Origin: Chrysomallon squamiferum
Taxonomy: Eukaryota > Mollusca > Gastropoda > Neomphalida > Peltospiridae
DNA length: 64,000 nt
Direction of reading: 5' to 3'
NCBI GenBank assembly: GCA_012295275.1
Contig: CM022671.1
Location: 34,204,183 to 34,268,182 of the forward strand
Positions 1 to 14,639 of this stretch are shown in pieces (position 1 is the stretch's first letter; every line of letters begins with the position of its first letter). The translations under genes and the position numbers were made by a program. The notes beneath the pieces are model-generated. The model saw only the letters and a list, made by a program, of their open reading frames with translations. It had not been told where the DNA came from and made no database searches.

Positions 1-838
1 ATTATAATAAGAGCGGTTTAAATAGACCGTTTTTGAAAGAGCGCTTTGCTGAATTGATTTAAACACTAAAACGTGATTCAGTGAAAGAGATATAAAGAAG
101 ACTTGCCCCAAAAATTGCTATAACTACATCGCTTTAAATTAACTGTGTCAAGAGAGGATGAGATGAATGCGATTTATACGGACCGTTTAAAGAAATCTTG
201 AAACAGAAACTTTTTTTAAAAATAAATTATTTGAAGATGAGGTGTAATGGGCGACATTTATACAGACGTTTTTACTGAATCGTTTAGCGATTTGGTCTAA
301 ACATCGCGGCACTAAAACACGGTCTAACAAAACTGATTCATGTCAACCGTTTCAGGACGGGTTGTAATTTAAACTAATCAAAAATTAATTTTGTTAGAAA
401 CCAATCAAATACGTGTCAAAAGTATTAGGTTTCTGTTTTGGGCGACCTGTCATCGTTAATATCAAAATATGACCATAAAATAATACCGTAACGAAAGATT
501 AGGACGGAACCAAAGAATTAATTCATTACTGCATCAATGTGTACACGGCGAACTGATACCTGTAATTTTACTGAACAGGAATAAAATAAACCCTAGGTTT
601 CAGTAATGAACGTACGCTAAACACCCGAGACTTAATGTTTTCAGTTGTCAGTTCTGAGAAAGGTTATTATTAGCATGCAATGAACACAATAGAGATATAA
701 AGTATTTTTAGTTTGCACTAACACCAGTCACAGCTTCAGTGAAAGGAATAATGAGAAAGAGGATTTTTCTTACTTTTTTTTTCTTTCTTTCTGTCTCTCT
801 TTCTATCTCACTCCCTTTTTTCTCTATCCATCTAACTT

Positions 839-846
<8 letters not shown>
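1..846. other. No gene seen; degenerate repeat at 13-345
   Basis: Phrases like GCGATTTATACGGACCGTTT and GACATTTATACAGACGTTTT recur at about 80-bp steps in 13-345, suggesting an old tandem array. The rest is plain AT-rich sequence. Confidence 0.5.
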
Positions 847-899
<53 letters not shown>

Positions 900-928
900 G
901 TCTGTCTGTCTGTGTGTGTGTGTGTGTG
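847..928. repeat. (TC)n-(TGTC)n-(TG)n microsatellite
   Basis: Compound dinucleotide tract, plus-strand pyrimidine-rich. Confidence 0.98.
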
Positions 929-1244
929 AAATACAGGTTTATTGTTTTATAAATGCACTGATATCAGTTTGTGTTACATCATAAATAAATGCTGAATGTG
1001 AATAAATGTAAAAAGAGTAAAACTCATACTTTGATATGCAGACGAATCAGTTTTATTTCTGCCTGTGGCGAGTTTTACCTAACTTGATTAATTTAAGTCA
1101 GTACGACGAAAAAAAAAGAGAAAAAGTTTATTGTATTATACTTGATATTCATTCAGTTTCTATCTAATAAACATAATATATATATATTTTAATTGTGCAA
1201 TTTTGTTTTGATGTCGTTTTCCAAGACTATTATCTATCTAAACC

Positions 1245-1246
<2 letters not shown>

Positions 1247-1328
<82 letters not shown>
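1247..1328. repeat. (TC)n-(AC)n microsatellite
   Basis: About 66 bp of TC followed by 15 bp of AC. Flanks 929-1246 and 1329-1646 hold nothing recognisable. Confidence 0.98.
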
Positions 1329-1644
1329 TGTTGAATAAAGACTTTGTTAATAGTAAATACAGCGGCTGTATACTTTTATTCGTGCATTCAGTAATTTATT
1401 TATTTATAATTTAATTTTATTTTGTAAACAGATAAATGAAGGTCAGATTGCAGTCATTTTCACACAGACCTTGAATTGTAACTCGATTTGCTGTTGTGAA
1501 GTAAATGCAATGTGATAGCAGTGACATTTCCTGTTTGTTTTCCACCAAGCCAAGGGCGCACCGTAGTCCTTCGTATGGTGTGTTTGTCACTTTCTGTATG
1601 TATGTGTTTGTGTCTGACTGAGAGATTTACACCCACACGTATAC

Positions 1645-1646
<2 letters not shown>

Positions 1647-1729
<83 letters not shown>
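1647..1729. repeat. (GA)n microsatellite
   Basis: An uninterrupted GA tract of about 80 bp. The open frames on both strands over it are repeat artefacts. Confidence 0.98.
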
Positions 1730-1732
<3 letters not shown>

Positions 1733-2073
1733 GGAAAGAGGTAGACAGACAGAAAGAAAGAATGAGAGAGACACAGATTCAGAGGGAATATATTTCCACA
1801 CATAGATAAAAACGGAATAAAGAAAACAAATAATAACTAGGAAAGATAGAAATATTTTATTAACCAAAGCTTTTAAGAAAACCTTACAGTTATCACGTGA
1901 TCTACAAAAACAAAGCTTACAACTTACACCATTAGCGACATCATAACATCGACCTTATTCATGATAAATGCAACATAACAATAAAGACATACACCAGTAA
2001 AAACATCAGTTATTATACACTTTAAACATTCCTGGTTTTACAAGTGTTTAAAACGAATTCATGTCTCCGGCCA

Positions 2074-2226
2074 TCAGCGTATACCACCTCTTTGCATGAA
2101 ATACAGTACAGTGACGTACATATTCAGTGTCTGGCCTTGATGTACTGGAATCCAGAAAGACGATGTGAAAAACATATCCAGATGCGTCCCTTTCCAGTTC
2201 TGGAATCCTCCGCGGTACACGAAATT
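2074..2226 (-). other. Unassigned protein-like open stretch (50 residues)
   Basis: On the minus strand a balanced-composition patch reads NFVYRGGFQNWKGTHLDMFF and continues TSSFWIPVHQGQTLNMYVTV before TGA. It looks like part of a beta-sandwich fold, but I cannot name it. No clear acceptor, and no partner exon found. It could be an old exon, a pseudogene piece or chance. Confidence 0.2.
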
Positions 2227-2754
2227 TTATCAATAATTAAAGATTTTTTTTATTTTTTTTATATAGATGTGTAGTTTCAGCAGACACTGCGGAAAAAAGA
2301 ATTATCAGTAATTAAACTTCTTATAGAAATAATTCTATATATTTAATAAAGAAAAAAGCTTTGACTAAGGGGATCTCTTTAAGTCTTTGTTTTCTAAATT
2401 CTAAATTTTACAACCCACCTGCTGGTTTAACTTACTTTCAGCAGACAGCAGTTTTCTCTGTCATTTCACTTATTATTTAGCAGCTATTTGTTTTTTTTAT
2501 GTTATAAGACATTTTGTATTTGTTTGGTTAATTTGATTAATTTCAGTAGCAGACTGAATAACTGGATTAATTTAATCCTGTATAAAATAAACTTAAAAAA
2601 AAAAAAAAAAACAAAAACAAAATAATAATAAAAATAAAATAAAATAAAGAAATGTTAAAAGGTTTGCTTAATATTAATATTAACAGTATCAAACCCACTG
2701 CCGCTATATGTGTTGCTCTTTTGGACTAGAAGCAAGATATCTTCTGTTGTGTGT

Positions 2755-3190
2755 GCGTATGTATGTATGTGTGTGTACATGTGTGTATGTATGTGTGTGT
2801 ACATGTGTGTATGTGTACATGTGTGTATGTGTGTGTGTGTACATGTGTGTGGGAGTGATCACGCTTCCTCTAAACCGCCACGGTACGACTGTAAGTTCGA
2901 GACTTTAGTATTTGTTTTTGTATTTTGTTATTTAAATACGTTTATGTTGTTTTTTCTTTGTTTCTATTTGTTTCGTTTTTTACATGAGCGCTCTGTTTAC
3001 ATATTTGAAAGACATAATATTTAGTCATACCTGCACAACGACACACACACACACACACACACACAGATACACACACAAATACACACACAAACACACACAC
3101 ATACACACACATAAAACACACACACACTCACATATATATATTTATACACATACACACGTATCCATACACACGTATATAAACACATACACA
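2755..3190. repeat. (TG)n/(TGTA)n facing (CA)n
   Basis: TG-rich at 2755-2850 and CA-rich at 3038-3190, so the two arms form an imperfect inverted pair with tRNA-like relics close by. Confidence 0.9.
2850..2910 (+). mobile_element. tRNA-like SINE relic (weak)
   Basis: GAGTGATCAC, shared with the relic at 3235-3325, is followed by CCGCCACGG and AAGTTCGAGAC (2893-2903), a B-box-like core. It lies in the opposite orientation to the 3.3-kb relic. Confidence 0.35.
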
Positions 3191-3234
3191 TACAAACCAT
3201 GGTATACGCAGCATAATAGGGGGAACTTAATCTA

Positions 3235-3325
3235 TAAACGCATTCAAAGAGGACTGATCCTTCCATTCCACTGAAACGATTTGTGATCACTCTAACCACT
3301 GAGCTGCCTGTCATCTCTGTGTCTT
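3235..3325 (-). mobile_element. tRNA-derived SINE-like relic
   Basis: The minus strand reads CAGCTCAGTGGTTAGAG (3306-3290), a near-perfect RNA polymerase III A-box region. GGATCAGTCCT (3260-3250) follows as a degenerate B-box about 35 bp downstream, then a (TG)n tract. Confidence 0.55.
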
Positions 3326-3378
3326 TGTTAGCCTGCATGTGTGTCTGCCTGTGTGTGTGTGTGTCTGTCTATCTATCT

Positions 3379-3653
3379 ATCTAACAGCAATTGTTATATA
3401 TACTTTTAGATATGCGTAAAGTACAGAATTAACAGTATTAAGGTTGTTTACATGATAAACAGGTAAAAAAAAATACGTTTTTTGCACTTGATGGTTATAT
3501 ATATATATATATATATATATGCGCATATATCTAACCCCAATTGTTATATATACTTTTGAATATGTGTTAAGTATAGAATTAACGTTATTAAGGATTTACA
3601 TGATAAACAGGTACAAAAAAAAAAAAAAAACACGTTTGTTGGACTTAATGGTT
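3379..3653. repeat. Direct duplication of about 115 bp
   Basis: Blocks at about 3379-3498 and 3528-3653 share ATCTAAC, TTGTTATATATACTTTT, GAATTAAC, ACATGATAAACAGGTA, an A-run, ACGTTT and CTT(G/A)ATGGTTAT in the same order. Period is about 150 bp, with a (TA)n tract between. An old local duplication. Confidence 0.85.
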
Positions 3654-4151
3654 ATTTATACACCAGTCTTGAAACTGAGACCGCTCAGAATCTGTCACAC
3701 AAATCAAATAAACGAGTAACAAGAAAACCGAAGACGATTATTGAAAGATTCGCTATTTTCCGCTATTCCGACAAGTTCCGAAAATATCACGTCACGTCAC
3801 GTCATCAGTAAATCGAAACTGAAATATCTGAATTCGGTTAACCGTACTAACCGCTGATAACGGAGATGTTACTAACTGTTAAAATCTACCAACTTACATC
3901 TGTCTACTCGATACGAGTATTAACGAGTATTTACGAGTATTTACGATGATTAATTTATGACTTACTGTCCTGGCCATACAATGTTTATTCTGAATACTTT
4001 TTACAAAGACAATCTTTGACGTATTCTGTGAGTTATGATATTTTCTATTATTCTATTATTTTGTTATTCTATGAACTGAAAACAATCTGGTTTACAATGG
4101 ATTAAAATCCTTGAATCCGTTAACTTTTGTCTTCTTAATCAAATGACCCGG
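3654..4151. other. No gene seen
   Basis: Contains a CACGT triplet phrase (TCACGTCACGTCACGTCATC near 3787) and ACGAGTATT repeats near 3910-3945, otherwise plain. Confidence 0.5.
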
Positions 4152-4182
<31 letters not shown>

Positions 4183-4187
4183 TATAT
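4152..4187. repeat. Poly(A)-(TA)n compound
   Basis: An A-run of about 15 passes directly into (TA)n. The same compound recurs at 5082, 11944, 17191 and 42532. Confidence 0.97.
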
Positions 4188-4339
4188 GCAAGTTAAAATA
4201 CAGAGTATTTAATGATAGAAAGATCATGTGTATTTTGTCTTGTATTGTTTTTAGGGCCGAGTGCAGTTGGACTGCATAATTATTGTACGCAAAAAACTCA
4301 CTCACACACACTCGGACAAACGCACATATAATACATAAA

Positions 4340-4463
<124 letters not shown>

Positions 4464-4549
4464 TTTCACTCAAAACTCCACAACACTGGCAAAATAAAGT
4501 GTTAATAATTAATCAGTAGAAAAAAAAAATAAAAAAAATAAAGTGTATA

Positions 4550-4615
4550 TATATGAACTGGTTTCCAGATTCGAACCAACTATCTACCAGTCCACTTGCC
4601 CACGACAATGGCTGC
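4550..4615 (-). mobile_element. tRNA-like SINE relic
   Basis: The minus strand has TGGGCAAGTGGACTGG and then GGTTCGAATCT (4577-4567), a perfect B-box. The A-to-B spacing is much shorter than in a tRNA, so the anticodon region is lost or rearranged. Confidence 0.45.
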
Positions 4616-4835
4616 TATTAATCAACTGTTCTTAAGTAATTAGTTTTCCTGCAGCATCTTCAATCATTTCCAGAATCGATACGGTGTAAGTCGGTGTTAA
4701 TTAGATACAGAAAGAAAACGACAAATATTTTCTTTCTCGGCAGACGGTGGAAATATGCACCATTCGTCCTCAGACCAACGTCTTCAATGAGCGAGTGGAT
4801 TTTGCTTCTCGAGATTATCAGCATTTCTGGAATAG

Positions 4836-4985
4836 CGTATAATTATACCCTAAGATCCTAATATCACGTATAATTATATCCTAAGATCCTAAGATAGTGT
4901 ATAATTATATACTAAGATAGCGTATAATTTTATCCTAGGATAACTAAGATCACGTATAATTTTATCCTAAGATCCTAGATAGTCG
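4836..4985. repeat. Degenerate tandem repeat of a TATAATT...CCTAAGAT unit
   Basis: Five imperfect copies of (A/G)CGTATAATT(A/T)TA followed by TCCTAAGATC, spaced about 25-35 bp. Confidence 0.75.
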
Positions 4986-4989
4986 TAGA

Positions 4990-5890
4990 TTTAGAGATTT
5001 GATTCTCTAGAAAGCAGCTTTTGAAATAATTCCCGTTCCAGACAGCGATCAAAAGTTGTCCTGTGTGTAACATGACAAATATGAAAAAAAAAAATATATA
5101 TATATATATAGATGGATGAATAAATAAATAAATAAAGTGAAAAAAAAATTAATAAAAGTAAAAGAAAAATGAAGATCAATTAAAAAATATTTGAAATGTG
5201 CAGAGAGAGAGAGAGGGAGAAAATAAAAAAATAAATAAATAAAAAGAGCAGCGAGTTGAAAACAGAATGCGACTGAAGAATTAAGAGGAAGTTTACACGT
5301 GTCAGCTGTCCAGACAAATTAGTGATGACGTAACCCACAGGGACGTTGTCGTTCTCTCTCATTTCCTTCCCCGCATCCGACCCCCTTTTTTTTTTTTCGA
5401 TGATGTAAAAATAGAAACAAAAACAAAACAACAAACACAAAAAACAAAACAAAACAACAACAACAAGAATAAAAATAAAGAAAGAAAAACGGGAAAGAAA
5501 AAAGAAAGAGAAGCTACTAAAAAAAAAAAAAAAAAAAAAAAAAACAAACAAAAAAAACATCAGAATCAAACAAATAAAAAAAATAATTAAATGAAGCGAT
5601 CTCAACGTCTCCTCAAATCAAGGAGAAATTCAGAAACACTCAGAACAAAATAACCAGAAAAAAAGAGAGAAAAAAAAAAGAGTGTAAAACATGATTTAAA
5701 ATAGAAGAGAAATCCGACTGACTTCATAAATATTATGACAGCTGTGCAGATGGAATAAAAATGACTGTTACTGATTTCGAAATAAAAAACAAAGAGCAAG
5801 CATTTATCACGGTGGATGGCTTCAGAAGCTAAGAAACAGAAACAGAAAAAAAAAGAAAGAGAAGAGGGGGATCAAGTGATACAGGGGGGT
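4990..5890. other. AT-rich stretch, no gene seen
   Basis: Holds A(n)-(TA)n at 5082-5110, an A/AAC-rich stretch at 5405-5590 and a 26-bp A-run at 5519-5544. Open frames here are low-complexity. Confidence 0.6.
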
Positions 5891-5892
5891 GA

Positions 5893-6016
5893 TTATTATT
5901 GTTGTTGCTGTTGTTGTCGGTTGATACTGTTATTATTATTATTGTTGTTGTTGTTGTTGTTGTTGTTATTATTATTATTATTGATGTTGTTGGTTGATAT
6001 TTTGTTATTATTATTA

Positions 6017-6080
<64 letters not shown>

Positions 6081-6178
6081 ATTGCTGTTGTTGTTTTTCA
6101 TTTTCTTCTCTTTCTTCATCTTGTTGTTGTTGTTGATGGTTTTTTTTCCTTCTTCTTCTTCTTCTTATTATTATTATT
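5893..6178. repeat. (TTG)n/(TTA)n/(TTC)n triplet tracts
   Basis: Blocks of three triplets in series, including about 75 bp of pure (TTA)n near 6018-6077. Confidence 0.97.
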
Positions 6179-6199
6179 TTGTGTGTCATGGAAATACAG

Positions 6200-8383
<2,184 letters not shown>

Positions 8384-8824
8384 AAACGAAACCCTACATA
8401 TTACTTGGGCTTTGTTTTGTATTCTCACTAATCTAGTTTCTCTTTGTGACATTTTACGAATATCCAAACAATGCGCCATTGCATAAACAACTGAAAGATT
8501 CAGGTTTGATTGAAAACACTGTCATCGTAGACTTCCTTTTGTCAGAACATTTAGGCACACACCTACACGCACCCACACAGACATACACATATCCACACCC
8601 ACGCGTATGCATGCTTACAAACACAAACAAACACATTCAAAGATTTAACAAGCAGCTATTCTTGCATCAAGGAGCTACCGATTGTTGATGAATGATGGTG
8701 CACAACGTGGTAACATTTACTGCATCATCTTAGTTTTCAGGACTGAGAGATTTTAAAGTGTTTGATTTTATCAGATGTTTAGCATTGCATTACCTCTCAG
8801 TGTCTTCACCTTGAAGTTAGAGAG

Positions 8825-9943
<1,119 letters not shown>

Positions 9944-9957
9944 TTTATTTTTTTATT
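9944..9957 (-). terminator. Candidate lipocalin poly(A) signals
   Basis: Two AATAAA hexamers (read on the minus strand) lie about 65-80 bp beyond the lipocalin stop, a usual distance. They sit in a T/A-rich run, so chance occurrence is possible. Confidence 0.4.
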
Positions 9958-10021
9958 TTGGAAAGATATGATCTCATTCTATTTTTTTAATTCTTTTTTT
10001 AACGATACACGATTTGATACG

Positions 10022-10269
10022 TTAACAAATGTAAAACTGATATTTACCATGATGTTGCTCCGTTGTCAGGTATAATGACAAATCAACACACAGGCGCTCT
10101 TTGATAACATTTTCCACGATCTCCATTTTGTCACGTGACATCGTCGTCTCTCTGCTCCAGATCCAGGACTTGGCTCCGTAGCAACCGCCGTCACGTGACA
10201 CATTGAAACATCCGTAGACCAGGGCATAACTTGTGTAGTCCGTCTTGAGTATCCAGTATGGATAACGGA
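10022..10269 (-). CDS. Lipocalin exon 4 (TDY motif, C-terminus)
   Basis: The acceptor is AAATTTCAG. It codes for RYPYWILKTDYTSYALVYGC, then a loop with Cys151, WIWSRE, and a C-terminal helix (DKMEIVENVIKERL). The last residues FYIC before TAA may supply the conserved C-terminal cysteine. AATAAA signals on this strand lie at 9952-9957 and 9944-9949, about 65-80 bp past the stop. The alternative is a further small exon after a GTAAAT donor. Confidence 0.88.
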
Positions 10270-10746
10270 CTGAAATTTCAATCGTTTTAAAATATACTGC
10301 GTAAAAAAAAATAGACATTTTGAAATAACGTCGTAATAAAATAAAATATAATCCGACCATTTTCAACGAAACGAGCATGAAGATTTTAGATTTAAATCCT
10401 CTTTAGTCATTCAAGAAATATAAAATTATCGTAACCTTTAAAATAATACTATTTTAATTGTTGTTTTTCAAAAAGAAGTCATAATATAAATTAACATGGA
10501 AATATTCATGTTCTACGCTTTGACACGTTTAGCGTTACTGGCATACTTAAACATACATGTAGAAATTATTTTGTTGAATTTAGCTTCAGGAAGGTAGCTG
10601 TTAATAAAAAGAAATAATCACAGATACTGGAAATGAAAAAGAAATAAATAAAGAAAAAAAAAAAGGCTGAGCGGTTATTGCATTTACTTCCAGATACGAG
10701 AAAATATGAAAAACCTTCAATATAATACATATACATATATAAACAA

Positions 10747-10788
<42 letters not shown>

Positions 10789-11113
10789 ACACCCACACCC
10801 ACACACACATTCGTAATTAAATAAATAAATAATTTTAATTCATCTGACATTATACAAAAGAATCTACTACTCTTATTATAAGCCTTTATCGTAAAAATAC
10901 TATATTTATTTATTTACTTACTTTCTTAATTTTTACTTATAATTATGGGCGACACAATATGGGATACATGCAGACAAGAAACGAATTCTCCCGCTATTTT
11001 TTCTAAGTCTGATACTTACTTGATTTTTTAGTAAGAATTAATTTGGCTGGTTCATTCGTCTTCAGCAGGTATCCCGAACTTTCAAAACATACACTGAGAT
11101 TTTTAGGATTTCT

Positions 11114-11193
<80 letters not shown>

Positions 11194-11356
11194 AATAATA
11201 ATAATAACAATAACTGCAACAATAATAATAATAAAAATAACAATAATAATAATAACAACAACAACAACAACAACAACAATAATAATAATAATATTTTTAG
11301 GATTTCTGTAATAATAATAATCCTAATCCTAATAATAATAATCCTAATCCTAATCC

Positions 11357-11396
<40 letters not shown>

Positions 11397-11944
11397 GATG
11401 ATGATAATAATAAATAAATAAATGAATAAACAAATAAATAAAACCATATAACTTGATTTTACATTTATTTCAAAATAACAGTCACATCAATAAATAAAAT
11501 TAACATAAGTATATAAATATAAACATAAATAAATAAGTAAACTGTAATCCATCGTTTGGTTGGATTTTTTACCTTCCTGAACTGTAGAAGGAGACGTTAC
11601 CGCTGACGTCGAGAGAGTAGTCGTGTCTGTAATCCTGAAACAGTTCCTCTGGAGGATGATACGCCGCTGCTAACCATTTCATTTCATACCATGATCCACT
11701 GGCGTACTGCCAAAACATTTACACAAAAAAACAATGTCACAGATACCAAAAACAAACCTACAAAAAAACAACAAAACATACTTAGACAAAAAACCTCTGT
11801 AAAGCTTCAAAACTGAGGTTTTCAAATATCTGGTTGAAGCGTGGCCGTTTCCGTAGCAGAGCAACTTCAGTATGATGAATTAATACACGAGCAAAATGTG
11901 TACAGTGCTTTAACTGGAGAAAATGTTATGCAAAAGTGTGGTAT

Positions 11945-11983
<39 letters not shown>

Positions 11984-12105
11984 AATATTAAAAGAAATTA
12001 TAAAAAAAATAATAAAATGTTTAGAGACGTTTCAGATGGCCGGGTGAGGTTGATTATTATGTTTTAGGAATATTTATTATTATTATTATTGTTATTATTA
12101 TTATT

Positions 12106-12141
<36 letters not shown>

Positions 12142-13154
12142 ATTATTATTATTATTATTGTTGTTGTTGTTGTTATATTTTGTTATTATTTTTTCTTGCA
12201 TTTAGTATTACTAACTTTTGCTCATGTATCCCTTCAAATGAGTAGTCTCTGGAGTGTAGTGAAGGTCTAAGTATTATTATTATTACCTTTTTCTAAAGTG
12301 GAAATTTGTTTTCTTTTTTGACTGTGGTCGATCTGTCGTTAATCGTTTCAAAGTACGACAATAAAATAACACTAATCCGAAATAGCTGAACGCTGCACCT
12401 TGACAACTGAAGTCGCAATGTCATCGCAAACAGGTTGGACTGTTTCCTATCAAGATTAGATGAAACTTCAGAGCAAATCGTCACGGCTTACAAAGAATGT
12501 CGACACCGTGATGCACTATAACTATATTCTTTTGTCATTGTACTTCGTAGTTAAATAAGACTGTACGCCAAGAACCAAGTGAAAAATAACTTATTTCATC
12601 GTAATAGCAAAGATATTCTTTAAAACACTACAGATGGGAGAGAAGATATGGCAAGCCGCAAAATCTTCAGCTAATCTTTTTTTTTTTTTTTTTTTTTTTA
12701 ACTGAAACATTTATAATATGCACCTTCTCATAAGCTGGAAAACAAATTAATCACCGGGCACATTATCGGATCGGCAAATCACGCACTGTCTATTCTGGCG
12801 AGGATTGAACGTGTGCTCTATGGCGGCTTATGCTAAAACAGATCTACCTCTTACAAAAAAACAACAACATTTATATTCTTTTAAGTTTATTCATCTGTTG
12901 TGTTATTCTGTATTTTCTGAATCACTTCCAAAAACTCAAAACCGGTATGAGTCATTTTTATTTATTTATTTATATTTTTTTGTTGTTTTATTAGTAGTAA
13001 TGTAAGATTTGCTTGGCAAACTGACAAATAATTAAATGTAGAAATGACTTCTTTTTTTTTGGTAAATAATATACCCAGTCAGACAAAGAGGCAAACAACA
13101 AAAATAAATACCCCCCCCAATAAGACACGAAACAAACAACTCCCCCACTCAAAT

Positions 13155-13191
<37 letters not shown>

Positions 13192-14579
13192 CTGGAATCT
13201 TATATAAAAGTAAAACAAAAAAATATCTTGCATATACAGACAAAGGCAAACACTTTGAAACATTTTTCAAACTAAACTAAAACAGCTTGGTAAACTGTCT
13301 CACGAAGAATCCGTGCATGTTTCAAACATATTTTAATAAAAGTATTTCTGTTTAAGCAAGTTCACTTCTGTTCCCTGGGCTACTAACAGTTGTATTAGTC
13401 ATCAGTCAAACACGTTACAAACCGTGACAAGTCTCGCTAAGTGTTTATTTTATGCGTACACAAACATCAACACGATAAATACAGGGCTGAGAATTAGATG
13501 GAAATAAATTACATTGTCACACAAAACAGCCGGGTACTGCGGACATTTTTCTGTGTAAAGAAAAAAAGAAATCTTTTTTGCACGCAAACAGGTCGTTCCC
13601 TTCAGCAATGAGACTCAAAGCCGAGGACAAGTGAAAGTAGTGAAATTAGTTAGGTGTGAGTCAAACTAGATGGCCAAGTAACTCAGTTTTCTCAGATAGT
13701 TATCTTTGATTTTATATTTAGAAATGTCATAATAGTTAAAGTGATAAAAAATGTAAGAATTCCTTAATTTGTGATTTTTTTTGTGTGTGTATTTTTGTTC
13801 TGTTTTTTATTTTCTTCTTTTTTTTTCTTTTTTTTTGTTTGTTGTTTTGCACCCGAGAAAATAAATTTAATACGAATATATATATATATATATATATAAA
13901 AATATATATATGAGAATAATACGAATATTTCCCCAGAGCATAAATTAATCATTTATAGTCACGGGCGAATTTCAGTTTATGATAAAACTTTGAGTGTCAG
14001 TGACACTGAAATACACTTTCAATCAACAAGAAATAAAAAAAATTATTATTATTATTATTTTTTTAAATATTCTCCAAAGAACACAGGATTTTAAAGAACA
14101 GTTTCTTTGCCCGCTTGATCCAAAGATAAAAATCATTCCTTTGGGTTGTATTTAATTTTTTTTCCTGTAATAGAGTACCAGGAATAATAGAAATCATTCA
14201 AGTCTAAAATTTATTACTTACTTGGTTAGAATTATGTATAATATTATTACACTGAAACACTGTGGCACAGAGTAATAATATACAGCAACTCCTTCATTAT
14301 CGTCATCATCATCATTACAATGATTATTTTATTATTATTATCATCATTATCATTATTATTATCAGTCATGTTCATCATCTTATTTTTATTATCATCATCA
14401 TCATCTTCATTATTACTGTTACTAGTTATGGCACAACTCACCCTTTTCAGATGAAAACTCGGTTCCACGTTTATGTTACTCACATTACAGTCCTTACAGT
14501 GGACCTTACTGACGACAGACATTAAGAAAACAATCGTCAGAACTGGAAGTATGAAGACGGACATTGTGTGACCCGCCAT
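10022..14579 (-). CDS. Secreted apolipoprotein-D-like lipocalin (4 exons)
   Basis: The four minus-strand exons join in frame to 612 nt, giving 203 residues plus a stop. Visible features: a hydrophobic signal peptide over about residues 1-28; the lipocalin G-x-W motif (GSWYE, 50-54); EPAKL at 111-115; the second family motif as TDY with YALVYGC (131-142), almost the same wording as in ApoD; and the third-region Arg in WIWSRE (157-162). Seven cysteines and four N-glycosylation sequons (Asn32, 84, 95, 144) fit a secreted glycoprotein. Lipocalins of this type carry small hydrophobic ligands in a beta-barrel; the ligand here is unknown. Introns are about 2.7, 0.46 and 0.75 kb. The C-terminus is the uncertain part: it may read through to TAA at 10022 or splice at a GTAAAT donor near 10048. 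Confidence 0.9.
10748..10808. repeat. (CA)n with CCCACA variants
   Basis: Lies in lipocalin intron 3. Confidence 0.97.
11020..11111 (-). CDS. Lipocalin exon 3
   Basis: It codes for NPKNLSVCFESSGYLLKTNE and PAKLILTKKS. EPAKL aligns with the EPAKLEV segment of ApoD. The donor is GTAAGT. The acceptor TTATTACAG is made of the end of a (TTA)n microsatellite, so the usual pyrimidine tract is replaced by repeat. Phases agree with both neighbours. Confidence 0.85.
11099..11320. repeat. Duplicated lipocalin exon-3 splice boundary within triplet repeats
   Basis: ATTTTTAGGATTTCTGTAAT followed by AATAAT occurs at 11099 (the real exon 3 boundary) and again at 11293, 194 bp away. Between them lie (AAT)n, (GAT)n and (AAC)n. 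On the minus strand the copy is a decoy acceptor followed by 13 bp of exon-like sequence. Confidence 0.85.
11114..11435. repeat. (AAT)n/(GAT)n/(AAC)n/(CCTAAT)n complex
   Basis: Fills most of lipocalin intron 2 and abuts its acceptor. The CCTAAT units are not the TTAGGG telomere repeat. Confidence 0.95.
11573..11706 (-). CDS. Lipocalin exon 2 (G-x-W motif)
   Basis: The acceptor is TTTTGGCAG. It codes for YASGSWYEMKWLAAAYHPPE and ELFQDYRHDYSLDVSGNVSF. GSWYE is the first lipocalin signature, and the rest matches strands A-B of ApoD-like proteins. It ends two bases into an Arg codon with a GTAAAA donor. Confidence 0.92.
11707..14441. other. Lipocalin intron 1
   Basis: 2.7 kb with A(n)-(TA)n at 11944-11982, (TTA)/(TTG)n at 12070-12175, T-runs at 12677-12699 and 13159-13186, (TA)n at 13877-13898, an (ATC/ATT)n stretch at 14298-14412 and one tRNA-like relic. 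Confidence 0.8.
12740..12850 (-). mobile_element. tRNA-like SINE relic in lipocalin intron 1
   Basis: The minus strand has GGTAGATCTG, ATAAGCCGCCAT and CGTTCAATCCT (12811-12801, B-box-like). The AAGCCGCCA phrase resembles the CCGCCACGG of the 2.85-kb relic. Confidence 0.35.
14442..14579 (-). CDS. Lipocalin exon 1 (signal peptide)
   Basis: It codes for MAGHTMSVFILPVLTIVFLM, then SVVSKVHCKDCNVSNI, ending FHLKR before a perfect GTGAGT donor. I chose the ATG at 14579, which has A at -3 and G at +4 and begins a standard signal peptide. An in-frame ATG at 14627 would add 16 polar residues in front and is less likely. Confidence 0.88.
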
Positions 14580-14639
14580 ATTGACCTTCTTCTGATTCAC
14601 TGATGCGCAAGGTAACAAAACCCACATTTCAATGTGTTT

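Noticed and set aside
11320-11365. CCTAAT repeats as interstitial telomere sequence
   Set aside because: The unit is not TTAGGG and it grades into (AAT)n, so slippage is the better explanation.
11679-11864. 61-codon minus-strand frame overlapping lipocalin exon 2
   Set aside because: Out of frame with the exon and runs into the intron; a shadow.
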